The notes: generated from the letters alone by a model not told the origin. A DNA stretch of 64,000 nt from Mesorhizobium shangrilense (GCF_040537815.1 NZ_JBEWSZ010000008.1:76588-140587); one strand, 5' to 3'. Shown: positions 19,069 through 27,947, numbered from the stretch's first letter. Numbers and translations are program-made.

Positions 19069-20244
19069 TTATGCGGTCTTCATCACCGCCCCTTCAATGA
19101 CAACGCCGAAAGTCACATACTTCCAAAGCGCAATCAGGAGCTTTCGCGCCAGCGCCACGATGGCACTCTTTTTCATCCGACCATCATTCGATTGGACCCG
19201 CTCCATAAACCAGCCGGTTAACGCCGACATCGGTTGATTGCGCAGCCACAGCCACGACAGTTGGATCATTGTCGTGCGTAGCCGAGGATTGCCGGCCTTC
19301 GACACACCTTGTTCGCGATCAACGGTTCCACTCTGCCAGGGTGTCGGCGCCAATCCTGCATAGGCAGCAACCTGGCGCCGGTTGTCGAAATGGCGAGACA
19401 GTCCCTCGCCCCAGAGGATGGCGGCAAACTCGGCGCCAATGCCCTTGAGGGCGCATAGCCTTGCTGCGGGCGTCGACGCGGTGGTCATCACATCTTTGGT
19501 CACGGCTATCATCGCATCGCGCGCGTGCTCCACCGCAACTATATGCTCCAGCAGTAATTCAAGCCGATCAAGTTCCCGTTCTATTTGAGCGCTGATGTGC
19601 TTCGGCAACGGACGGCCATCGCCGGTCCTCAGGCTTTCCAGCTGTTTGCGCCGGTCTTTGCGAAGCGGTACGTAACCGCTGACGCCCTGGGCAAAGAGCA
19701 GGCCCTTTATGCGATTGACATGCTCCACCCGCTCCGCAATCAGCACTTTGCGTTCCCGGCAGACGCGACGCCGATCTTCCTCTTCCGGGCTCGGCGCTCT
19801 GACCATCGCGCACACACGCGGCTCACCGCGTTTGAACGCGAGAAGCGCCCGAACCAACGCCTCTCCATCGATCCTGTCGGTCTTCGCACGCCGGCGGCGA
19901 CGCGAAGCGGCAATCGACGCCGCATCGACAACATGGCTCTCGATCCCGTTCGCCTCCAACACGCGATGTATCCAAAAACCGTCCAACCCTGCTTCCTGAA
20001 TTGTCACAATCGGAAATGAGCACCCGGTTCGAGAGTGGGCCTTCTTCCGTATGTGGTCGAACAGATTCATCAGCTCGGCAACATCGCCGCCGCTCACCAC
20101 ATGCCTGGACATCTTCTCGCCGCCACCCGGCGACAACGACGTGATCAGCCAGGTCGATCGACTGAGTTCCAGGGAAACAAAAATTGCGCCAAGATCGACA
20201 CGGATCGCGGTCGGCAATTCGGATTGGAAGGATATGTTCTCCAT
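19069..20244 (-). mobile_element. IS110-family transposase
   Basis: A 391-residue transposase of the DEDD type. The N-terminal RuvC-like part carries RVDLGAIFVS, IQEAGLDGFW and AKTDRIDGEAL (Asp, Glu and Asp of the active site). The C-terminal Tnp2 part carries ALKGIGAEFAAILWGEG, AAYAGLAPTPWQSG and GNPRLRTTMIQLSW with the serine-bearing region. The gene is intact; its ATG follows CAGGAGACGGCC. IS110 elements use a guide RNA from their non-coding ends, so the flanks on either side are worth inspecting. Confidence 0.9.
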
Positions 20245-20991
20245 GGCCGTCTCCTGTTGAGCGAGTGCTTCTATGCAGCCTCACTCTGACAGAGCGCCGA
20301 CCGCGGTTCACTCCTCATGGGATCTAAAGCCGGGGAGCTTGGCTGAGCCGCACCCGATCGGGCTGCGCAACCCTGACCAGCTTACGCCCGATCGGGCGCT
20401 AACGTCGGCGCCAAGAAGCGCGTCACTGTCGCGTTTCTAAATTGCTGCGACCTGCTGTGCGAATTACCCCGTTGCGACATTTCTACTTTGCTGGCCAAGC
20501 GACATTCGAACTTGGTTGCAACATAGATTGAATGTATGTGTGCAAGCAATCTGGCATAGTTGCTGCTCCGGTCGGGGATGCTGCTGATTCACTACAATAG
20601 CCGACATGTGATGGAGAAAATCCTCACGCCTGGGGAGCCGACGGTCGAGGGCAGCGTTCATGCGGGGTTGGACGTTTCATTTGGCGATTTGCGCGAGTGG
20701 CACACTGGGAAGATGTCGCGGCAAGCGTTCGCCACCCAGTCAGATCATCGGTATTCTTCTTTTATCCGCGGGAGCCGCTCACGCGGAAGTTTTCGACTGT
20801 CGATCTGCTGGGGGACATCAAAGTCGCCACAATGGCGGCTATGAGAGCGTAGCCCGGCTTGCAGAACCGGGTAATCGCGACAGGTTGGCGGTGCGCGGCT
20901 TACGAGGGGCAACCTATGCGAAAATGTGTCGGCTGTACTTTGGCGGACATCGACCATCCTGGTCGGCCGCACTCTATGCGGACCCCCGGGT
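20245..20991. other. Non-coding flank of the IS110 element
   Basis: About 750 bases in which I recognise no gene. The 10-base palindrome CCCGATCGGG occurs twice (20353-20362 and 20387-20396), the second inside CGCCCGATCGGGCG. In an IS110 element this side could hold the bridge-RNA region, but I cannot confirm that from the bases alone. Confidence 0.35.
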
Positions 20992-21969
20992 TCAGGACTT
21001 GGAGGATAAATCGGCTTGGTCGCCGACCTTTCCGAGCCGGTCGCGGATATATGCCTCTATGTAGTCGAAGACCTCCGCCGCACCCTCATCAGTCTCGATC
21101 AGATCGATGGGGCGACGGCAGCCGAGATGGTCGCTCTCCTTACGCGCCCATTTCAGGATTTCGCCTTCGGTGCGCAGAACCGGCCGGGCCATCTCCAGCA
21201 TTTTCGCAAGGTGATGCGGCTTCGCATACCATGAGTGCGGCTTGATGCTGGCGCGGCGGCGGCCGGGAACGATATCTGGCAATTGTGAGGCGCGCAGCTC
21301 ATCCTGCGAAATATGCCGCCTGACCCAATGGGCGAGTTGGGCCAGCGAGGCGTTTGCTTCGCGTTCAAGGTCACTGCCCACCCCGACTTTGCGCGTCGGT
21401 ATCACCAAGCCGCGGACGATGTGCGGGCAACGAGCCTTCAGGATGTCCAACGCCGGCGCGAGGTCGGTGTCGTTGGTGACGAGCACCACTTGATCGACCT
21501 CCCCACTAAGAGCATCGTCGTAGAGCTGAAGCGCCAGATTCACATCGGACTGCTTCTCCTCGAGCTTCCAGACCTGGATCTTGTCGCAATCGCGCGGCCA
21601 GCGCTTCGGATCGTCGGCTGGAACAATATGCTGATTGGCCTTGTAGAGCGAGTAGTGACCCATCACGAAGGACAGCCGGCCACCGCAATGTGTCGTCAGC
21701 GCATTGTGGTACTGGGCCTGAGACGACACCGAGTCCTCGCCCTTTGCCGCACTTCCAATGATCTTTGCCGTGAAATATTTGATCGCGCAGTCTGGATGCA
21801 GGATCATGGTCGCCGGATCGGCGTCAGGCGCGGGCCGGTAGAGGATAGTGGGCAGGATATGCGTCTCGAATAGGGTGAGCACGTCGAGCCACTTGAAGGC
21901 GGTCGTTCGCAGGCAACCGTAGTAGAGATTGTAACCGTCGATATAGATTCGGGTTCGTAACGCCGCCAC
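20992..21969 (-). CDS. NYN-domain nuclease with ParS/MbcA-like tail
   Basis: A 325-residue protein. The N-terminal 200 residues form a NYN (LabA/PIN-like) domain, with YIDGYNLYYG at the start (first acidic residue), CDKIQVWKLEEKQSDVNLAL in the middle and VVLVTNDTDLAPAL (paired Asp residues). NYN proteins are usually metal-dependent RNases. The last 50 residues (ILKWARKESDHLGCRRPIDL, then TDEGAAEVFDYIEAY) resemble the C-terminal domain of Xre/MbcA/ParS antitoxins. The GTG at 21969 is preferred because the frame upstream runs through a terminator hairpin. It has no obvious partner gene. Confidence 0.7.
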   Translation of the reverse strand: MAALRTRIYIDGYNLYYGCLRTTAFKWLDVLTLFETHILPTILYRPAPDADPATMILHPDCAIKYFTAKIIGSAAKGEDSVSSQAQYHNALTTHCGGRLSFVMGHYSLYKANQHIVPADDPKRWPRDCDKIQVWKLEEKQSDVNLALQLYDDALSGEVDQVVLVTNDTDLAPALDILKARCPHIVRGLVIPTRKVGVGSDLEREANASLAQLAHWVRRHISQDELRASQLPDIVPGRRRASIKPHSWYAKPHHLAKMLEMARPVLRTEGEILKWARKESDHLGCRRPIDLIETDEGAAEVFDYIEAYIRDRLGKVGDQADLSSKS

Positions 21970-21986
21970 CCCTGCCCCCAAGACAT

Positions 21987-22014
21987 AAAAAAACCGGCTT
22001 GCGCCGGCTTTTTT
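21987..22014. terminator. Bidirectional rho-independent terminator
   Basis: A-run, then CCGGCTTGCGCCGG, then T-run: a short GC stem flanked by A and T tracts, able to stop transcription from either side. It lies directly upstream of the NYN gene and argues against a start further upstream for that gene. Confidence 0.75.
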
Positions 22015-22252
22015 CCCCAACCGCCCGGAGCCCGTGTCTCTCAGGATGCTGGGTTAGTTGTTAGAACACAACATAGTGTTGGATGACCCTCTCGTCAACG
22101 GGTTTACGGGGTCGCGCTTGTTCCGCAATGCGCAATTTCGTTCTCAATGCACCTAAAATACGGATCTACGCGACATCCGCAATCCTGTTGAAGGGGGCGA
22201 TACCATCATGCATGATCTCAAGACGTTGCTGTTCAGCCTTGAGCCGACCGAT

Positions 22253-22351
22253 CTGCCGAAGAGGCTCGCCGGCAAGAAGGTCATCGTCTGCGACTACCCC
22301 GATGGGCGCCTGGCTGACATCAAGGGCGAGGTTCGCTACGGCGATCCGTAG
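22253..22351 (+). pseudogene. Relic of an ISNCY-type transposase
   Basis: The translation reads LPKRLAGKKVIVCDYPDGRL, then ADIKGEVRYGDP and a stop. It matches AKRLAGKKVVVCDYPDGRLE of the intact transposase that ends at 18735. Only this C-terminal scrap is left, so it records an older copy of a related element and not a duplication of the whole. Confidence 0.7.
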
Positions 22352-22369
22352 CGCGGAGGCCGGTGGAGC

Positions 22370-22660
22370 AGTCGATGCAACTCCCTCCATCGAGTTCGCC
22401 AGCTACGACGATATGCACAAGGTATTGTGCCCCTCCCCGCCTTGCCATCGTCAAGGCCCTCGCCGGAAAGGGCGCGCTTTCGATTCGCGAGGTAGCGCGC
22501 CGCGTTGGTCGTGACGTGCAGGCCGTGCATCGCGACATGACCCACCCTCATCAACAGCGGCGTGATCGACCGGACGCCGAAGGGGTAGAGTTTCCCCATG
22601 GCCGCGGAACTCAACAAGCTTGAAGACAATTTCCAAACGGCAGTTGATGCGTGCACTTGA
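22370..22660 (+). pseudogene. Frameshifted HTH antitoxin-like gene
   Basis: Fragments in three frames join into one coherent protein: IEFASYDDMHKVL, then RLAIVKALAGKGALSIREVA with RRVGRDVQAVHRDM, then TLINSGVIDRTPKG, a stop, and SFPMAAELNKLED. This is the pattern of small winged-helix regulators that act as antitoxins or repressors. At least two frameshifts and one stop have inactivated it. No partner toxin remains next to it. Confidence 0.6.
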
Positions 22661-22701
22661 CGGTATCGACAAGACGCGTGGGAGTTGCCACCGCCCTCTC
22701 C

Positions 22702-24705
22702 TCACCGGCTCCGGTCGCGATCCTTTTCCTGCGGCGGGCGCAACTTAATGGTTTTCGCGACTTCACGATCGCGCTGCTGCTCTTCTTGCCGATCGCGGCC
22801 GCGTTCCTCGCGGTCGTTCTCGCGAACATCGTGGCTGGCGTTGGCGCTGGCGATGCGCGCTGCGTCGATTGTTCGATTGTTCGAGGTTTTGTTCAGGGTC
22901 CCCTGCTCCGCGACGTGGTCGCGGCCGGCGGCGGACTTTGTCTCGAGCGACGTGGACTTCCGATTGTCCTGGCCGCGATCCTTCTCCTTCGCCGCACGCG
23001 CATCCAGCTGCAGGCCGACAACTTTGCCAATCACCTTGGTGGCCTGCTCAAAGATAATCCGATCGGCAGGGTTCGCGATTTTTGCGGCAACGCTGACTGC
23101 CGTTTGCGCCAAAGCCTCCTTGGCGGTCTTTGCCTGTCCGGTGCTGATGGGTGTGGATCTCAACATGTGGTCGTGACCTTTCTCTTGTGTAGGGTCCCTG
23201 CCCTCGCGAATTGCAGCTTCTAGCCGATTATACTCCCGTCGAAGTCCTACGGACAGGTCTTGGCTCAGCTCACGTGCTGTACTTGGCGCTGTTTTGTCTT
23301 TTGCCAGCCCCTCGAGCATATCAATAACACGGTTGATAGATCTTTTAGTCTGGTCGAATTTTTCTCTCGCAATCTCCAGCTTCGGAGCTGTCGGCTTATC
23401 TCGGACCTTTGACATCACCTTGTCGATGACATTGGTCGGCGCAGTAGCTCCCATGCGCCGGAACATTTCCCATTCCCATCTTTTGACGGGAGGAGGACCT
23501 GCCCTCTCGACGCGCTTTTGCCTGTCGATCGCAATTCCGCGATCGCGCGCCTTATCTGCAAAACGGAGCCGCCATTCGGTAAAGTCACGAATGTTTGGGT
23601 TGATCATCTTCCCGCCAGCATGGCGCAATGAGACAATGACATGGAGGTGCGGGTGCTTTTCCATGTCATGTCGGTTATGAACGGCATAGGCGTATCGGTG
23701 CCCTGCGAATTGCTCTTTCAAGAAGTCTCGGCCGGCCAGGACGAATTGATCGCGATCGACATTGGCGGGGCCTGATAGCAACAGGTGCATGAAATCACGA
23801 GGTTGGCGCGTTTGCATCAGAGCGGCGATGGTCTTGCCCTCGGTCGTGATTTCCTTGTGATCCGTGGTCGTGATTTCGCGACGATCGTCGGATCGCTCAT
23901 AGACCCCGCTTTTTCCCCCGCGCTGCTTGATATGGGATTTTGTCGACAGGGTGACATCAGCGCCGTCGCGCTGCATGGCGTGCAGGGTTGCCGTCAGTCC
24001 TTTGGGGCCTGATGCAAAGTCGACGGGATAGCGGGAAATCGGCTTGATACCCTCCTTGCGCAAGGCACTGTCTAGACGAGCATCGATGGCCCGAATGTCA
24101 TCGAGCTCGGCCGGGATCCGATTGTCGCTGCTCCGGTCGGCTCGGCTTTTCTTTTCATGAGCGATGACAAGCGCCAGGTGGAGCCGGGTCTGTCCGTTGA
24201 CGCCAGCGCTCACACTGAATGCGTATGTTCGATCGGTGTCGCCGGCGTGACGGAACCCCTCCCCTGCCAATGAGTCCAGGGCTCGAGCGACACTTCCGCG
24301 ATCCGTTTTTTCAAGCTCGTAGCTGAAGCGGACGATATCCTTGCTGCCTTTTCGGTTTCCGAATTCTCGCTCCCACTCCCTGACAGCTCGGTTCAGATCC
24401 GAAACTTCACGGCCGTCCTGGTCGTGTGCCCGTTCTTCTTTGCTTTGATAGGCAAGAACGTTCCGGGCCGATCCGGATCCAGCACCGTAGGACAGAACCT
24501 TGACGACGACGGCATTGTTGCCAGTTGCTCGGCTGAGGGCGGTAGCGGCGCCGCTGTGCACGTTCGGTGCCGTGGGAGAGCGGCGCGCTCCGCCCCCTCC
24601 CCCGCCACCGCGGCGGCGGAGCTCGTCGTCTATCAGATCGAAATATGTCGGTAGTCGTCGCTCTTCCGGCCTAGGCCCCGAGCGACCCTTGGATAGGTCG
24701 TTCAT
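22702..24705 (-). CDS. MOBP-type relaxase (VirD2-like)
   Basis: A 667-residue relaxase predicted to nick one strand at oriT and lead it through the VirD4/VirB channel. The catalytic metal-binding region HDMEKHPHLHVIVSLRH lies near residues 345-362, with the FAGHRYAYAVHNRHD strand before it, as in VirD2/MobA proteins. An N-terminal Gly-rich linker (residues 32-42) precedes the domain. The long C-terminal part (from about residue 420) is helical and charged and ends in AKTIKLRPPQEKDRDRSR, nearly the same as the end of the Fic protein at 30.5 kb; this is a candidate secretion signal. The start overlaps the MobC-like gene by 35 bases. Confidence 0.88.
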   Translation of the reverse strand: MNDLSKGRSGPRPEERRLPTYFDLIDDELRRRGGGGGGGARRSPTAPNVHSGAATALSRATGNNAVVVKVLSYGAGSGSARNVLAYQSKEERAHDQDGREVSDLNRAVREWEREFGNRKGSKDIVRFSYELEKTDRGSVARALDSLAGEGFRHAGDTDRTYAFSVSAGVNGQTRLHLALVIAHEKKSRADRSSDNRIPAELDDIRAIDARLDSALRKEGIKPISRYPVDFASGPKGLTATLHAMQRDGADVTLSTKSHIKQRGGKSGVYERSDDRREITTTDHKEITTEGKTIAALMQTRQPRDFMHLLLSGPANVDRDQFVLAGRDFLKEQFAGHRYAYAVHNRHDMEKHPHLHVIVSLRHAGGKMINPNIRDFTEWRLRFADKARDRGIAIDRQKRVERAGPPPVKRWEWEMFRRMGATAPTNVIDKVMSKVRDKPTAPKLEIAREKFDQTKRSINRVIDMLEGLAKDKTAPSTARELSQDLSVGLRREYNRLEAAIREGRDPTQEKGHDHMLRSTPISTGQAKTAKEALAQTAVSVAAKIANPADRIIFEQATKVIGKVVGLQLDARAAKEKDRGQDNRKSTSLETKSAAGRDHVAEQGTLNKTSNNRTIDAARIASANASHDVRENDREERGRDRQEEQQRDREVAKTIKLRPPQEKDRDRSR

Positions 24706-25066
24706 CGTGCTGTCGAATTAGTTCCTCGATATAAGTCGATGGTCTCACAAAAGCGGCGTCGCGAATAGAGTCGATTGTGTTTATGACTTCATTAAGTTTC
24801 GCCATTATGGCTTTCGCCGCTTCATCCCGCCTATCTTCATTATCGGCTAGAAACTCTTCATTGTGGAAGGCCATCTCACGCAGGAACTGATGCATATTCG
24901 CCAATTGCTTGTCATGTTCTTCAAGCATGGCTGGCGTATTCATGATCTCTCTGATCACGGTCAGCTTTGCGACCATGTTGACGGACAAATTCAGTCGGCT
25001 CGCCAATGCGTCGACATTTGCCAACACATGCCCAGGCAGCCGAAACATAACGGCTGGTTCCCGCAT
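24671..25066 (-). CDS. MobC-like relaxosome accessory protein
   Basis: A 131-residue helical protein. The N-terminal part (FRLPGHVLANVDALASRLNL) resembles mobilisation proteins that bind oriT DNA through a ribbon-helix-helix and help the relaxase. The ATG at 25066 follows AGAGGGGG, lies 4 bases after the preceding stop, and is preferred to the in-frame start at 25099. It overlaps the relaxase gene, which supports a shared complex. The family assignment rests mainly on position. Confidence 0.6.
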   Translation of the reverse strand: MREPAVMFRLPGHVLANVDALASRLNLSVNMVAKLTVIREIMNTPAMLEEHDKQLANMHQFLREMAFHNEEFLADNEDRRDEAAKAIMAKLNEVINTIDSIRDAAFVRPSTYIEELIRQHDERPIQGSLGA

Positions 25067-25070
25067 GAAG

Positions 25071-25520
25071 TCAGAACCCCCTCTCCGACAAGGCTTCATT
25101 GATCAGACGGTGGAGTGCTTTGTTGGGATCCTGCCCAACATCGACAGCGTATTTGAAAACGCGGAGCATCATCTCATCGTCAAAGAATAATGAAACACGG
25201 CGTGTCCCGGCTTTGGGCTTGGGCTCAGGCGACTGCGTCTTTCGAGGCGGCGGCGTGCTTGCGGCTTTTGGCTTTGGCGTCGTTGTCGATGACCCAACCG
25301 GCGAACCAATAGCCTGATCGGTGGGCTCAGCCTCGGACCGGGAGGATGTTCCGGCAGGCACCGGCGTAGTGCGCCTCGCTTTTTCGATCGTAACATCGGT
25401 CGGCATAAAAGCGACAGCTGCGTCGTCGTCGGCAACGGGTTCTGCCGCCTGAAACCTCGATGAAGCCATGCTGACGATGTTGCCTGCAACGGGTTCGCGT
25501 TCCTTGGGTGCTTTGGACAT
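25071..25520 (-). CDS. VirC2-like ribbon-helix-helix protein
   Basis: A 149-residue protein. The first 95 residues are disordered and rich in Pro, Thr and Lys. The last 45 (RRVSLFFDDEMMLRVFKYAV, then DPNKALHRLINEAL) look like a ribbon-helix-helix DNA-binding domain. VirC2 has this layout and acts with VirC1 at the relaxase recognition site. It overlaps the ParA-like gene by one base, matching the virC1-virC2 order. Confidence 0.62.
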   Translation of the reverse strand: MSKAPKEREPVAGNIVSMASSRFQAAEPVADDDAAVAFMPTDVTIEKARRTTPVPAGTSSRSEAEPTDQAIGSPVGSSTTTPKPKAASTPPPRKTQSPEPKPKAGTRRVSLFFDDEMMLRVFKYAVDVGQDPNKALHRLINEALSERGF

Positions 25521-26287
25521 CAGGCGTTACTCGCTTTCTTCTGGCCCGGTTGCTCGGACGCAAGAAGGTTGATGAATTCGTTGTTGACCATTTTGATCGA
25601 GTCGATTGAGTCCAGAACGCTTTCCGAGGCGCGGATACGTGCCGAAGGCGTGAGTTTAGGATTGTTCCGGATAGTCTCCAGCTTGGTGTAGAGCGAACCG
25701 TATCCGGCCACGACGTCGCTATAATGGTTGCTCTTCTTGATCATTGAATTGACGATCGGAATCTTGCCGTAGTTTAGGATTTTGATCACCTCCCCTAACG
25801 AGCGGTTCGATTTTAGGGCGATCATGTCGACGTTGTTCCACATTGCCGCATACGGAATTCGGCGGCCGCCTCGTTTCTTCGATATCTCCTCAAGGATATT
25901 TGCCACATTGATTGCCTGGGTGGCCGAGGTGGGCTCCAGAATGATCGGAATGATGACGGCGTCGCATTCTTCATAGACGTCGACGGCGCGGCCGTGCACG
26001 TAGCCTCCAACGTCAAACACGCGAATGTCGACGGTCGGGGCCGATTTCAATTTCCCATGGAAGTCATCCTCGGACGAAATCTGCAGATGTGAGATCCGTC
26101 CATCATCAGGAAGCATATTTCGCTTTTTTGACACTTCGTACCAACGGGTCGCCGTTTGCTGGTCGTCGCAATCAACCAGTTGAGTGCGGTGTCCCTGCTG
26201 GGCAAATTCAGCGGCCAGGTTGACGCACAACGTTGTCTTGCCTGCCCCACCCTTGAAAGTCGATATTGCCAGTGAAAGAGGTCGCAT
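25520..26287 (-). CDS. VirC1-like ParA-family ATPase
   Basis: A 255-residue ATPase with a deviant Walker A (KGGAGKTT, residues 12-19), the Walker A' region QLVDCDDQQTATRW and a Walker B-like DIRVFDVGGY. VirC1 proteins assemble relaxosomes at the cell pole and bring them to VirD4; other ParA proteins segregate plasmids. Partition is already covered by repABC here, and the gene heads the relaxase operon next to the repeat array and oriT, so a transfer role is the better reading. Confidence 0.75.
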   Translation of the reverse strand: MRPLSLAISTFKGGAGKTTLCVNLAAEFAQQGHRTQLVDCDDQQTATRWYEVSKKRNMLPDDGRISHLQISSEDDFHGKLKSAPTVDIRVFDVGGYVHGRAVDVYEECDAVIIPIILEPTSATQAINVANILEEISKKRGGRRIPYAAMWNNVDMIALKSNRSLGEVIKILNYGKIPIVNSMIKKSNHYSDVVAGYGSLYTKLETIRNNPKLTPSARIRASESVLDSIDSIKMVNNEFINLLASEQPGQKKASNA

Positions 26288-26376
26288 CGCTGATCCTTGT
26301 GTTCACACGCCATGGTTCGATCACGCTCATGGAAAATGAGCCTGTCTTCAACCCTACCCCTCAACGATTAACAAAG

Positions 26377-26790
26377 TGGCAGTCGCGGCGACTGCCAGAC
26401 GTCGCGTGGTAGCGACTGCCATTGTGGCAGAATGGCAGTCGTAGAGACGTAGCGTCGTCCATAATGCACATGTGCCAGTTGTCCAATCGCAGCGTTGTAG
26501 CGTTGTGGCGACTGCCATTCTGCCAGTTATCGCGACGTAGCGTTGTCCATTATGCCATTATGTCAGAGTGGCGTTATGGCAGTGTGACAAGATGGCAGAA
26601 TGGCAGTCGTGGAGACGTAGCGTCGCCCATAATGCACGTGCGCCAGTTGTGCAATCGCGGCGTTGTAACGTTGTAGCGTTGTCGCGACTGCCACTCTGCC
26701 ACTCTGCCACTCTGCCACTCTGCCACTCCGCCAATATGGCAGAATGGCAGAGTGGCACTCGAAGCGACGTAGCGACGTGCATTATGGACG
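26377..26790. repeat. Dense repeat array between virC1-like gene and oriT
   Basis: The region is built from a few words, TGGCAG, GACGTAGCGTCG, TTGTAGCGTTGT and TCTGCCAC. It contains a 9-bp palindrome around CGG (26377-26397), an inverted repeat with 11-bp arms CGACTGCCATT/AATGGCAGTCG (26413-26423 and 26431-26441), and a direct repeat of about 95 bases (26431-26525 and 26600-26699, roughly 90% alike). It lies within 100 bases of the start of the ParA/VirC1-like gene. It probably binds relaxosome or partition proteins, comparable in role to overdrive or a centromere; that function is inferred. Confidence 0.75.
26691..26733. repeat. Five tandem 8-bp repeats (CCACTCTG)
   Basis: CCACTCTG occurs four times without a gap, followed by CCACTCCG and CCA. 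Just downstream TGGCAGAATGGCAGAGTGG provides the complementary sequence, so the strand can fold into a long hairpin. Tandem iterons of this size are typical protein-binding arrays. Confidence 0.85.
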
Positions 26791-27025
26791 ACGCTAGGTC
26801 TCCAGTTCTGCCGGCTGTTTTTGGCTCCGACTTCACTAGTTTTAGCACCGCAATCACCTTCCCTTGCTGGCCAACAAACGGCCATACAGCGCCCGGAACG
26901 AGCAGGCCGCTCCAAGCCAGGGCAACATGCCATGACGTGCCTCAGCGGTCTGGCCGAAATAGAGGCCGTTCCAAATCTCCAGCTAACTCAAAACAGCGAA
27001 GCGCACTCGCCCCTCGGGCGAAACG

Positions 27026-27055
27026 GCTGGCGGTATACCGCCAGCCTATCCTGCC
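27026..27055 (+). other. Predicted oriT core with nic site
   Basis: A perfect 20-bp palindrome (GCTGGCGGTATACCGCCAGC, 27026-27045) is followed directly by CTATCCTGCC. CTATCCTG/C is the nick sequence of IncP-type MOBP relaxases and fits the VirD2 border consensus; an inverted repeat just before nic is the usual arrangement. The predicted nick lies between 27053 and 27054 on the + strand. The relaxase and VirC-like genes start nearby. Sequence match and context are strong; nicking itself is not shown. Confidence 0.8.
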
Positions 27056-27200
27056 ATTAATAATCGCGCGAAACGATCCGCTCGTGCCCAAGCCCCCAAT
27101 GCTGTTGCGAGTCTTCAGACATAGCAATAGCGATCACCGGCGCAGCCTGTGATCGGGGGCGCAGGATCAGCACGGCGAGTCGTTTCGCGCGAATATTAAT
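27056..27200. repeat. 21-bp inverted repeat beside oriT
   Basis: ATTAATAATCGCGCGAAACGA at 27056-27076 is repeated in inverse at 27180-27200 with one mismatch in 21. The left arm begins 2-3 bases from the predicted nick. The arms are AT-rich at one end and may guide strand opening, or bind an accessory protein or the relaxase during termination of transfer. Confidence 0.75.
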
Positions 27201-27556
27201 GCCGAGGCGAGCCGTCCTCGTGAGTGCGTTGAGGCGCCCTGAACCGAAGGGAAAGGACGCCGATACGCACGAAGGATGAGACGGCGAGCACACCGCAGGA
27301 GAGCAAGAGCCGTCGGAACGCAGCCCGAAGAATGAGGGCGAAGTGAAGAGTCCGGCTCGGCCTCCGTATTGTTTTGGAAAGTCGCGGCAGCGTCAATCTA
27401 ACGGCCCGAAAGGCCGGGCGGGTGTTTACCCGCACCGACAGGAGAGGGGAGTTTGAGGGGAGAGGCGGCTAGTCTCTCCCCTCAAATCGCTCCCGCAGCC
27501 TCGATGGCAAGGGGCGATAGAAGGACGAGGACGCGGAATGGAGGGGGAAGGGGGTG
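27201..27556. other. Non-coding stretch with strong hairpin
   Basis: No gene seen. A perfect inverted repeat with 13-bp arms (TTTGAGGGGAGAG at 27452-27464, complement at 27474-27486, 9-base loop) stands in it, with no T-run after it. In transferred single-stranded DNA it would fold as a hairpin. Confidence 0.6.
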
Positions 27557-27774
27557 TCACCGCCCCGCACCCTCCGCAGAGAGCAGCGCCTCCAGGGCCA
27601 GCTCCATTTCTGCGGTCTGCTTCTGAGCCTCGACGCGCTCATTCTTCGGAAGACCGTTGCGGAGTTCGATGTTGATGAGCCAGATCGCTTCGCGCAGCTC
27701 CTCTCTTCGGCGTAGAAGTGGCCGCAGAATTCAACGCGGATGATGTCGTCGGCGGAATTGATCTGGATGGACAT
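27557..27774 (-). pseudogene. Small hypothetical gene with a 2-base frameshift
   Basis: Reading from the ATG gives MSIQINSADDIIRVEF and on to the GAGAG at about 27700. Removing two bases there continues as EEELREAIWLINIELRNG and then a helical, Glu-rich tail to the TGA at 27557, about 70 residues in all. The restored reading is far more protein-like than the uncorrected one. It is either a recent frameshift or a sequence error. I do not recognise the family. Confidence 0.55.
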
Positions 27775-27840
27775 GGTCGAACCTCATTGTTGATCCGTTC
27801 TCCTCGTCGAGAACGGGAAACGCCCGGCATCCGGATAGCG

Positions 27841-27947
27841 AGGGTCAAGGATCGCGAAGCGACCGGTGGAGCCGGCGAGCGGGGGAGCCGATTTTCTGAC
27901 GGCGCCCACAAGGCGACGGCTGAAAATTGGGGGGACCGCTCTTAGGT
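27841..27947 (-). promoter_or_regulatory. Hairpin leader, family A copy 1
   Basis: Read on the - strand it begins GAGCGGTCCCCCC, continues with a stem of ATTTTC/GAAAAT, and ends GGCTCCCCCGCTC, GCCGGCTCCACCGG and TTGACCC. The same frame recurs at 28.2 and 29.7 kb. It lies about 70 bases upstream of the leftward gene at 27774. It may act as a leader, an attenuator or a single-strand promoter. Confidence 0.6.

Noticed and set aside
25520..26287. A second plasmid partition ATPase
   Set aside because: repABC already supplies partition, and the gene heads the relaxase operon beside oriT, so VirC1 is the better reading, although a segregation role is not excluded.
26691..26733. Short tandem repeats that might suggest a CRISPR array
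   Set aside because: The 8-bp units are contiguous with no spacers, and no cas gene is present. They are iteron-like.
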